From Apibacter mensalis (GTDB taxonomy: Bacteria > Bacteroidota > Bacteroidia > Flavobacteriales > Weeksellaceae), in contig NZ_LIVM01000006.1 in assembly GCF_001418685.1 (NCBI RefSeq), positions 62,001 to 126,000 of the forward strand: a stretch of DNA of 64,000 nt, given 5' to 3'. This document shows positions 54,150 to 62,204 of the stretch, in pieces. The notes beneath the pieces are model-generated. The model was not told the DNA's origin. It made no database searches and worked only from the letters and a program-made list of their open reading frames with translations. Position numbers and translations under genes: made by a program. Numbering within the stretch: position 1 is the first letter of the stretch; the number at the start of each line of letters is the position of its first letter.

Positions 54150-55973
54150 ATGAGTTTAGTCACCTTAGAGGATATACAAAATACTTTAAATTTAAAGAAA
54201 TATGGCTTTTTTGGAAAGGGTATAGCATGGGCCCTTATGAATATTTCAAAACTTGGTCATATTAATAAATTTTGTACTGAAAATAAAGATTTACCTACTA
54301 ATGAATTTCTTACTGCAGTTTTAAAACATTTAAAAGTTAACTATGAAATTCATGAAGAAGATTTAAAAAGAATTCCTGAAAAAGGACCTTTCATAATCGT
54401 TTCCAATCATCCTTTGGGAGGATTAGATGGCATAATTTTAATGAAAATTATTTCAGAAATTCGTCCTGATTTTAAAATAATGTCTAACTTTTTACTGCAA
54501 AAAATTGAGCCTTTAAAAAAGGTAATTATTCCTGTTAATCCTTTTGAGACTAGAAAAGATACTTTTGACAGTAAAAAAGGTTTTATTGAAACATTGCGCG
54601 TTTTAAAAGACAATCATTGTGTAATTATTTTTCCAGCCGGAGAAGTTTCCCATTATTATCCGAATATAAAAGAATATCAAGATAGAGAATGGGTTGAAAG
54701 CGCCTTAAAGCTTCTTAAAAAAGCTAAGGTTCCGGTAATTCCTGTATATTTCCATGCCATAAATAGTAAATTATTTTACAAAATGTCAAATATACACCCG
54801 GATTTACAAACCGCAATGTTACCAAGAGAATTGGTAAGAAAGAGAAAAAATCCTATTAAAATACGTATTGGTAAACCTATTTCAGTAAATCAACAAGATG
54901 AATATCCGGATATTAATTCTTACGGTAATTTTTTAAGGAATAAGGTATATATGCTTAAATCATTCTACACAACAGTTAAAAATCCCTTTAAAAATATAAA
55001 GTTTCTTTCTGTATCAGCAATGACTAAATCTGCTAATTCCAACAAAGTTAAACCTATTATTAAAGAGACATCTAAGGAATTAATTTTAAAAGAAGTTGAG
55101 CTTTTAAGAGAAATAGATTGTGAGCTTTTTAGTGCCTCTCAATATGAAGTTTATTTAGCTAAACCTGAACAAATCCCTAATGTCTTACGTGAGATTGGTC
55201 GATTAAGAGAAATTTGTTTTCGAGAAATAGGAGAGGGTACCAATGAACCTTTTGATTTGGATGAATTCGATCAAATTTATCATCATTTATTTTTATGGGA
55301 TAACGAAAATAAATTAATTGCCGGTGCTTATCGAATGGGAATGGGAAAAGAAATTTATGAAAAACATGGAATTAAGGGTTTTTATACTGCATCTCTTTTT
55401 GAATATGATTCGGAAATACATCCTTTCTTTAAAAAAATCATTGAAATGGGCAGGGCATTCATTTCCAGTGAATATCAAAAAAAACCTTTACCCTTATTAT
55501 TGTTATGGAGAGGTATTATACATGTTTGCTTGAGAAATCCTCAATATAAATATTTGGTTGGCGGTGTAAGTATAAGTAATCAATTTTCAAATTTTTCTAA
55601 ATCTATAATGGTTGAATTTATGCGTTCTCATTATTTTGATTCTTATGTTGCTCAATATGTACATTCAAAAAATGAATTTAAAGTCCATCTTAAATCTAAT
55701 GAAAAAGATTTATTCTTTGATGCTGCCGATAACGATCTTAATAAATTTGATAAGCTAATTGATGAGCTTGAACCTGATTTAAGACTTCCTGTACTTATTA
55801 AAAAATATTTAAAACAAAATGCTCGTGTTGTAGCTTTTAATGTTGATCCTAAATTTAATGACGCTATAGATGGATTAATGTATATTAGGATAAGCGATAT
55901 CCCGGATAGTACTATTAATCCTGTTTTAGAGGAATTAGATTCTATGGATAAAAAAAATCAAAAAGAAGAATGA
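54150..55973 (+). CDS. Fused lysophospholipid acyltransferase / GNAT-like N-acyltransferase (OlsF-like)
   Basis: This 607-residue protein joins two acyltransferases. The N-terminal ~280 residues are PlsC-like, with SNHPLGGLDG (H87, D93; H-x5-D as in this family), NPFETRKD and IFPAGEVSHYYP. The C-terminal ~300 residues are of the OlsB/hemolysin GNAT type, with VLREIGRLREICFREIGEGT and GRAFISSEYQKKPLPLLLLWRG. This arrangement is that of OlsF, a bifunctional enzyme known from Serratia and Flavobacterium that makes ornithine lipids by N- then O-acylation of ornithine; another amino-acid lipid is possible. It acts at the inner membrane. It lies 99 bases after the degenerate aspartokinase gene. Confidence 0.8.
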   Translation: MSLVTLEDIQNTLNLKKYGFFGKGIAWALMNISKLGHINKFCTENKDLPTNEFLTAVLKHLKVNYEIHEEDLKRIPEKGPFIIVSNHPLGGLDGIILMKIISEIRPDFKIMSNFLLQKIEPLKKVIIPVNPFETRKDTFDSKKGFIETLRVLKDNHCVIIFPAGEVSHYYPNIKEYQDREWVESALKLLKKAKVPVIPVYFHAINSKLFYKMSNIHPDLQTAMLPRELVRKRKNPIKIRIGKPISVNQQDEYPDINSYGNFLRNKVYMLKSFYTTVKNPFKNIKFLSVSAMTKSANSNKVKPIIKETSKELILKEVELLREIDCELFSASQYEVYLAKPEQIPNVLREIGRLREICFREIGEGTNEPFDLDEFDQIYHHLFLWDNENKLIAGAYRMGMGKEIYEKHGIKGFYTASLFEYDSEIHPFFKKIIEMGRAFISSEYQKKPLPLLLLWRGIIHVCLRNPQYKYLVGGVSISNQFSNFSKSIMVEFMRSHYFDSYVAQYVHSKNEFKVHLKSNEKDLFFDAADNDLNKFDKLIDELEPDLRLPVLIKKYLKQNARVVAFNVDPKFNDAIDGLMYIRISDIPDSTINPVLEELDSMDKKNQKEE

Positions 55974-57118
55974 TAATACATATTCATTTCAAGATTAGCC
56001 TAATTCCAATATTAAATTAAATATATTTTAGTAATGATTTATAATTATCTTTTCAACGCCATACATTAATAAATTATTGAACTTATATAAAAATTTAATC
56101 TAATATTTTTACAAGGTAAATAGTTATTATTTACCTTTTTTATTTTATACCTTACGGTTCAAACTTTTCTTTTACTATAATTTCCTTTTAAGCGTTTGGA
56201 ATTATTTTCAATTACTATTTTTTTATAAAATAACACGATTTTATCTTTCTTTTTACCAATTATATATCATTAAATTCAAATAAAAATCACATTAATTTAT
56301 ATGCTATATATTACAAAATGATAAATTATTTTATTATTAATCTTTACTATTAATTTATTTAAAGATTAAATATAATTAAATTTTTATTTACTTAATTAAA
56401 ATGTATATGACTTTAGAATTTTTAATATTGATGTCCTTTACACTTCTATTTTTCACTTTTTTAATAATTAAATAGTCATACTATGTATGTATAATAATTT
56501 TACTATCAATATTTTATAAAACAAATATTTGTAAATACTTAATTATTATTAATTTAATAAACTTGTTAATAACTTAGTTTTTTTTATAATCATCATACAT
56601 TACATAATAAACTGTAAATCAATGAACTTATAAATATATTATTAAAAAAAATATTTTTAACTCATAAATTTTCAATAGGTTAAATCAATATTAACACCTA
56701 AGTTAATCCATTGTTAACATTTTTAAACAAAAATTTTTGCTTCAATAACTTTAATTATTAATTATAAATTTTTAACACTTTTCCAAATTTTATCAAACTT
56801 TTTTAATGTGTTTTTTACTTTCCTTTTTATTACTTTAATAACATCTTCTTTAATAACAAATATGTTATCAATAGGCTTTTTAAATTGTTAATAACCGGTT
56901 TAAATTATTGGTATATAATTTTTTACATACAATTTATTTTGTTAATATTATATTTAAATGTTTTAATAACTCATTTTTTAAAAGTTATTAACATATTAAC
57001 AGGTACATTATCATTATATACATTATTTTATTTAATTAATTAAAAAAAGATATATAAATAATAATTAAATGTGGAAAAAATTCAGGTATTAAAATTTCTC
57101 TTTTCGTTTTTATGAAGG
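55974..57118. other. 1.1-kb gene-free region, extremely AT-rich
   Basis: From ~56150 onward nearly all bases are A or T. It holds repeated TGTTAATAA/TTATTAACA words (56563-56571, 56886-56894, 56989-56997) and one TGTGGAAAA (57070-57078), one mismatch from a DnaA box on the reverse strand. A 24-codon hydrophobic frame at 56401-56475 is probably chance. No gene or RNA recognised. Candidate origin-associated DNA (see findings). Confidence 0.45.
56113..56141 (+). terminator. Intrinsic terminator of the OlsF-like gene
   Basis: AAGGTAAATA (56113-56122) and TATTTACCTT (56128-56137), loop of five, then TTTT. It lies 140 bases after the stop of the OlsF-like gene. Confidence 0.65.
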
Positions 57119-57126
57119 TATATTTG
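57119..57126 (+). promoter_or_regulatory. -7 box of pgk
   Basis: TATATTTG (TAnnTTTG), 22 bases upstream of the ATG at 57148. Confidence 0.6.
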
Positions 57127-57147
57127 TAAGAAAAATAAATAAAAATT

Positions 57148-58341
57148 ATGAAAACAGTTAATGATTTTAATTTTAATGGAAAAAAAGCATTAATTAGAGT
57201 TGATTTTAACGTCCCTCAAGATGAAAGTCTTAAAGTTACTGATAATACTAGAATTGTTTCTGCTAAGTCAACTATAGATAAAATATTGAAAGATGGAGGT
57301 TCAGTTATTTTAATGACGCATTTGGGCAGACCTAAAGGTCAGGTTATTGATAAATTTTCATTAAAACATATTGTGGATGACGTTTCAAAAGTTTTAGGTA
57401 AACCTATTAAGTTTGTTGATGAATGTGTGGGTTCTAAAGCTGAAAAAGCTTCAACAGATCTTAAACCTGGAGAAGTCTTATTATTAGAAAATCTACGTTT
57501 TCATAATGAAGAAGAGCAAGGTGATGAATTTTTTGCAAAACAATTAGCTACGCTTGGAGACATTTATGTAAATGATGCCTTTGGTACAGCACACCGTGCT
57601 CATGCCTCAACTGCTATTGTAGCTAAATTTTTTCCTTCAAATAAATGTTTTGGCCTTTTAATGGCTAAAGAGCTTGACGCTATTCAAAAAGTTCTTAAAA
57701 CGGGAGAAAAACCTGTAACTGCTATATTAGGTGGATCTAAAGTTTCTTCTAAAATTACGATTATTGAAAACATTCTTCCTGTTGTTGATAATTTAATTAT
57801 TGGCGGTGGAATGACATATACTTTTGTTAAAGCACAAGGTGGTAATATTGGTAAATCCATATGTGAAGATGATAAACAAGAATTAGCTTTAGATATACTA
57901 AAAAAAGCTAACGAAAAAGGTGTAAAAGTTTATATTCCAGAAGATTCTGTTATTGGTGATAATTTTTCAAATGATGCTAATAGAAAAGTTGTTGAAACTA
58001 ATAACATCCCTGATGGTTGGGAAGGGTTAGATGTTGGACCTAAAACTATTAAAACATTTTCAGATGTTATCATGGCTTCTAAAACCATATTATGGAATGG
58101 ACCTTTAGGAGTATTTGAAATGCCAAATTTTGCAGTAGGTACTAAAGCTATTGGTGATGCTATTGGAGAAGCAACAAAAAAAGGTGCTTTTTCTTTAGTT
58201 GGAGGAGGAGATAGTGTAGCTTTTGTAAAGCAGAATAATTATACAGATAAAGTAAGCTATGTTTCCACGGGAGGTGGTGCTATGCTTGAGTCATTAGAGG
58301 GTAGAGAATTACCCGGAGTTGCAGCAATTATTAATGATTAA
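57148..58341 (+). CDS. pgk: Phosphoglycerate kinase
   Basis: This 397-residue glycolytic enzyme converts 1,3-bisphosphoglycerate and ADP to 3-phosphoglycerate and ATP. Motifs are [61 protein letters not shown] and [10 protein letters not shown] (ATP site). Length is normal. Monocistronic with its own promoter and terminator. Confidence 0.97.
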   Translation: MKTVNDFNFNGKKALIRVDFNVPQDESLKVTDNTRIVSAKSTIDKILKDGGSVILMTHLGRPKGQVIDKFSLKHIVDDVSKVLGKPIKFVDECVGSKAEKASTDLKPGEVLLLENLRFHNEEEQGDEFFAKQLATLGDIYVNDAFGTAHRAHASTAIVAKFFPSNKCFGLLMAKELDAIQKVLKTGEKPVTAILGGSKVSSKITIIENILPVVDNLIIGGGMTYTFVKAQGGNIGKSICEDDKQELALDILKKANEKGVKVYIPEDSVIGDNFSNDANRKVVETNNIPDGWEGLDVGPKTIKTFSDVIMASKTILWNGPLGVFEMPNFAVGTKAIGDAIGEATKKGAFSLVGGGDSVAFVKQNNYTDKVSYVSTGGGAMLESLEGRELPGVAAIIND

Positions 58342-58370
58342 TTTAACATTTATTTTAATATATATTTACT

Positions 58371-58400
58371 AGAAGCTTGAGGCATCAAGCTTCTTTTTTA
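58371..58400 (+). terminator. Intrinsic terminator of pgk
   Basis: AGAAGCTTGA (58371-58380) and TCAAGCTTCT (58385-58394), loop GGCA, followed by TTTTTT, 29 bases after the pgk stop. Confidence 0.88.
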
Positions 58401-58750
58401 TATTGTTATAAATATTTAAATTTTTTTTATAAATCAAGTATAGCTATTTAATAATCATCCTATTTATTCATATTATTTAATCTTTATCTTTTTAATAATT
58501 TTTGTAAATAATTTTATTAAAATATGTTTAATAAATAATATAATAAATTAAATATTGTTTAATATTTATAGTAATACTTTTATATTTTACTATTTTTGAA
58601 AATGATATCTGTGGAATAGTCTTTCAGTAACTATTTATTAAATTAATTTTAATATTTTTTTTAATTGTATTTATAATTAAGATACCATAAAATTATATTT
58701 TAAATTAATTTTGATATTATCAACGGATAGTACTATATATGAATATTGTT
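58401..58750. other. AT-rich intergenic region
   Basis: About 350 bases between convergent pgk and methyltransferase genes. No gene or terminator for the methyltransferase is recognised in it. Confidence 0.4.
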
Positions 58751-59563
58751 TTATTTTTTTATTATATATATTACTGAAGAATAATTTCCATCTTTAATTC
58801 CTTTTAAGTTAGATAAGATAGCAATCAAAGGAAATCTATAAATTCCTAAAGGATTTTTAATATAGTTTTCACTTAGTAAAGAAATATAAAAGCTATCGAA
58901 GGGTAGGGGATAAGTGTGAATAACATTAAATTTATTTTTATTAAAAAAATTTATGGCTCCTTGTCTTGAATAATGATATATGTGTCGTGGTACATCCCAA
59001 GCTGCCCAATATTCTTTATAAAACTTTGCATCAAATGATTTGTAATTGGGAACTGCTATTAATATATATCCATTACTTTTTAATTTTAATTTTAATTTTG
59101 AAAGTATTTCTTCAGGATTAGGTATATGTTCCATTACATGCCAAAGTGTTATAATGTCTATAGAATTATTTTCAATATAATCTATTGAATTTATAATATT
59201 ATTTTGACCAATTTTATTTTTGGCAGATATTGCAGCTTTTTTGTTGGGTTCATAACCTAAAGCAGAAAAATTTCTATTTTGAATAAATTTTAAAAATGTT
59301 CCATCTCCACAACCGTAGTCTAACAATTTTCCAGAAGTTTTATATTTAGTAATAATTTTTAATTTATACTTTTCATTTAGTTTTTGAATTAATAAATATA
59401 GCTTAGCTTTTAATGATTGATCTTTAGTATGAGATAGATATTTTTCACTTTCATAGTATTTTGATATATCCTCAGGTGTATTAATAGTTTTTAAAACATT
59501 ATTATACTCAGTTTCTTTAATTTCAAACACTTCATTAGATAAAAAGTGATCTTTAATTTTCAT
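58751..59563 (-). CDS. Class I SAM-dependent methyltransferase
   Basis: This 270-residue protein has a helical N-terminal part (~1-90) and a Methyltransf_11/23-type fold. Motif I is LLDYGCGDGTFLKFI (~106-120), the acidic residue after beta-2 is in GYEPN, and LWHVMEHIPNPEEIL is the post-motif typical of methyltransferases acting on small molecules, lipids or sugars. Substrate unknown. It is the last gene of the ybeY-mnmG group, 95 bases after mnmG and separated from it by a parS site. Confidence 0.88.
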   Translation of the reverse strand: MKIKDHFLSNEVFEIKETEYNNVLKTINTPEDISKYYESEKYLSHTKDQSLKAKLYLLIQKLNEKYKLKIITKYKTSGKLLDYGCGDGTFLKFIQNRNFSALGYEPNKKAAISAKNKIGQNNIINSIDYIENNSIDIITLWHVMEHIPNPEEILSKLKLKLKSNGYILIAVPNYKSFDAKFYKEYWAAWDVPRHIYHYSRQGAINFFNKNKFNVIHTYPLPFDSFYISLLSENYIKNPLGIYRFPLIAILSNLKGIKDGNYSSVIYIIKK

Positions 59564-59617
59564 TATTAAATTTTTATATATATTAATATTTTATATAAAT
59601 ATACTATTACTTATAGA

Positions 59618-59633
59618 TGTTCCACGTGGAACA
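59618..59633. promoter_or_regulatory. parS-type centromere site (left)
   Basis: TGTTCCACGTGGAACA is a perfect 16-bp palindrome and a close variant of the ParB-binding site TGTTTCACGTGAAACA. It sits in a longer 30-bp palindrome (59611-59640) just downstream of mnmG. No T tract follows on the minus strand, so it is unlikely to be a terminator. Confidence 0.82.
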
Positions 59634-59658
59634 TCTATAACTGTATATTATTACTAAA

Positions 59659-61527
59659 TTATCTACCCATATAAATTAATAAAATATTAACATCTGATGG
59701 AGAAACTCCACTAATTCTGCTGGCCTGACCAATTGTTTCCGGTTTAAATTTTATTAGTTTTTGTTTAGCTTCAGTTGAAATACTATTTAATTTACAATAA
59801 TCAAAGTTAACAGGAATTTTAATATTTTCAAGTCTATTTAATTTTTCAACGTTTTCAAGTTCTTTATCAATATAACCTTTATATTTAATCTTAATTTCTA
59901 CTTGTTCAAGAACTTCATTAGGTAAATGATTTGATTTAATATAATTATTAATTGATGGAACTTTTTCTAAATCTTTTAAATATATATTGGGTCTTACTAA
60001 AATACTGTCAGCTTTTACAGATTGAGAAATTGGTGCGGAATTTTTTTGAGTTAAAATTAGATTAGTTTCATCTTTTCTTATGGATGTAGATTTTATAAAA
60101 TTAATACAATCATTGGTCTGTTTACTTTTCTTTTCAAAATTTATCATTCTTTCTTTTGAAGCTAATCCAATAGAATAACTTAATGGCGTTAATCTTTCAT
60201 CAGCATTATCTTGCCTTAAGCTCATCCTATATTCGGCGCGAGAAGTAAACATTCTGTAGGGTTCTTCTGTACCTTTTGTAATTAAATCGTCTATTAATAC
60301 ACCTATATATGCTTCATTTCTCTTTAAGATAAAAGGATCTCTATCTTTAATTTTAAGCGAAGCATTGATTCCGGCAATTAATCCTTGAGCTGCAGCTTCT
60401 TCATAACCGGTGGTTCCATTTATTTGTCCGGCAAAATACAAATTGTTAATATGTTTTGTTTCCAAAGTATTTTTTAATTGTGTAGGAGGAAAGTAATCAT
60501 ATTCTATAGCATATCCAGGTCTGAATAATTTAGCTTTCTCAAATCCGGGAATAAGTTGTAAGGCCTTAATTTGAATATCATCCGGTAAAGATGTACTAAA
60601 TCCATTTATATAATATTCTACTGTTTGCCAACCTTCCGGTTCAGCAAATATTTGATGTCTTTCTCTATCTGCAAATCTATTAATTTTATCTTCGATAGAT
60701 GGACAGTATCTTGGACCTGTACTTTTAATTGTTCCATTAAATAAAGGTGATCTTTCAAACCCTTCACGTAATACATCATGAACTTTTATATTAGTATAGG
60801 TTATATAACAGCTTCTTTGTTGAATAAGTTTAGGTGTATTTGTAAAGGAAAATTTTTGTGGGTTAATATCTCCTTTTTGCTCTTCCATTTCATAAAAATT
60901 TATACTTCTGCCATCTACTCTTGGAGGTGTACCGGTTTTCATTCTTCCTGCTTCGAAACCTAATTCAACTAGATTTTCGGTAATACCATAGGCTGCTTTT
61001 TCACCCATTCTCCCACCTCCGAATTGCTTATTACCAATATGAATTAATCCATTTAAAAATGTTCCGTTAGTTAATATTACAGACTTAGAATGAATAACAG
61101 CTCCCATATAAGTTTCAACGCCAATGATTTTATTATTATCTGTTAATAAACCTATAACCATATCTTGAAAAAAATCGAGATTGTTAATATTTTCTAGTTG
61201 TAATCTCCATTCTTCTGAAAATCTCATTCTATCAGATTGTGCTCTAGGACTCCACATAGCAGGTCCTTTTGATAAATTAAGCATTTTAAATTGGATCATA
61301 GTTTTGTCAGTAACTATTCCTGATAAACCACCCAATGCGTCTATTTCTCTAACAATTTGTCCTTTTGCTATGCCCCCCATGGCAGGGTTACATGACATTT
61401 GACCAATAGTTTGTAGATTCATAGTTATTAAAAGAGTTTTGGAACCTAAATTAGCAGCAGCGGCAGCAGCTTCACAACCTGCGTGTCCACCACCAACTAC
61501 AATCACATCGTATTTTTCTAATATCAT
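59659..61527 (-). CDS. mnmG: tRNA uridine-5-carboxymethylaminomethyl modification enzyme MnmG (GidA)
   Basis: This 622-residue FAD-dependent enzyme, with MnmE, modifies U34 of tRNAs reading NNA/NNG. The FAD motif is [19 protein letters not shown] (~9-27), the family signatures are [27 protein letters not shown] and [15 protein letters not shown], and the C-terminal helical domain ends with [15 protein letters not shown]. Length is normal. It is flanked by two parS-type sites, 9 bases upstream of the start and 25 bases downstream of the stop. Confidence 0.96.
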   Translation of the reverse strand: MILEKYDVIVVGGGHAGCEAAAAAANLGSKTLLITMNLQTIGQMSCNPAMGGIAKGQIVREIDALGGLSGIVTDKTMIQFKMLNLSKGPAMWSPRAQSDRMRFSEEWRLQLENINNLDFFQDMVIGLLTDNNKIIGVETYMGAVIHSKSVILTNGTFLNGLIHIGNKQFGGGRMGEKAAYGITENLVELGFEAGRMKTGTPPRVDGRSINFYEMEEQKGDINPQKFSFTNTPKLIQQRSCYITYTNIKVHDVLREGFERSPLFNGTIKSTGPRYCPSIEDKINRFADRERHQIFAEPEGWQTVEYYINGFSTSLPDDIQIKALQLIPGFEKAKLFRPGYAIEYDYFPPTQLKNTLETKHINNLYFAGQINGTTGYEEAAAQGLIAGINASLKIKDRDPFILKRNEAYIGVLIDDLITKGTEEPYRMFTSRAEYRMSLRQDNADERLTPLSYSIGLASKERMINFEKKSKQTNDCINFIKSTSIRKDETNLILTQKNSAPISQSVKADSILVRPNIYLKDLEKVPSINNYIKSNHLPNEVLEQVEIKIKYKGYIDKELENVEKLNRLENIKIPVNFDYCKLNSISTEAKQKLIKFKPETIGQASRISGVSPSDVNILLIYMGR

Positions 61528-61536
61528 ATTTGTAGA

Positions 61537-61552
61537 TGTTTCACGTGAAACA
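61537..61552. promoter_or_regulatory. parS centromere site (right), exact consensus
   Basis: TGTTTCACGTGAAACA is identical to the consensus ParB-binding parS palindrome and fills most of the 43-base gap between ybeY and mnmG. The mirrored context GTAGATG precedes it, as at the left site. Confidence 0.9.
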
Positions 61553-61570
61553 AATTTTTTATAATTAATT

Positions 61571-61987
61571 TTAATAATTTTTATATAAAGATATATATAT
61601 ATTTTCCATTTTTCTCATAAGTTTTACATCCTTATCTGATTTGTCATTATATCCAATTAAATGTAAAATACCATGAACCATAACACGATTCAATTCTTTA
61701 TCAAACTCTTCATAATTAATTACTGCATTATCTCTTACTCGATCAATTGAGATGAATATATCACCAGATATTAAATGGTTTTCTTTATAATCAAATGTAA
61801 TAATATCTGTGTAAAAATCATGATTTAAGTATTGGATATTGATTTCTAATAATTGTTCATCGGAACAAAAAATATAATTGACATCTCCTAAACGACATCC
61901 TTCTTGTTCAATTACATTTTTTAACCACTTTTTCCTTTTTAATTTATTTTTTAAAATAAAATCATTTTTTGAAAAATAATTTATCAT
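61571..61987 (-). CDS. ybeY: Endoribonuclease YbeY
   Basis: This 138-residue metalloprotein is needed for 16S rRNA 3'-end maturation and ribosome quality control. The UPF0054 signature is [19 protein letters not shown]; two zinc histidines (H and H+4) are present, but the third ligand, usually His at +10, is aspartate, a substitution I associate with Bacteroidota YbeY. The N-terminal [18 protein letters not shown] is also typical. Length is slightly short. It is upstream of mnmG with a parS site in the gap. Confidence 0.92.
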   Translation of the reverse strand: MINYFSKNDFILKNKLKRKKWLKNVIEQEGCRLGDVNYIFCSDEQLLEINIQYLNHDFYTDIITFDYKENHLISGDIFISIDRVRDNAVINYEEFDKELNRVMVHGILHLIGYNDKSDKDVKLMRKMENIYISLYKNY

Positions 61988-62204
61988 TTTTATTAATTTC
62001 TACTTAGCTAAATTAATATATTAAATTTGAAATTATATAATAAAATTATTATTAGTATTTCTAATTTCTGTTAAATTTTATTAAATAATTTACATTAAAT
62101 ATAATGTATAACAATTTTAAAGATGGATGTAAAAAGTGTCTATAAATTTTACATAATAAGATTAGGTAAGAGCATGCAGATACTAAAAATTAAAAATTTA
62201 AATA

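Noticed and set aside
56401-56475. 24-codon hydrophobic peptide (single membrane helix) in the AT-rich gap
   Set aside because: In DNA this rich in A and T, Leu/Ile/Phe codons arise by chance, and no -7 box or relative of known small membrane proteins was seen.
59611-59640. 30-bp palindrome after mnmG read as a terminator
   Set aside because: There is no loop of usual size and no T tract; the core is a parS variant, matched by the consensus site on the other side of mnmG.
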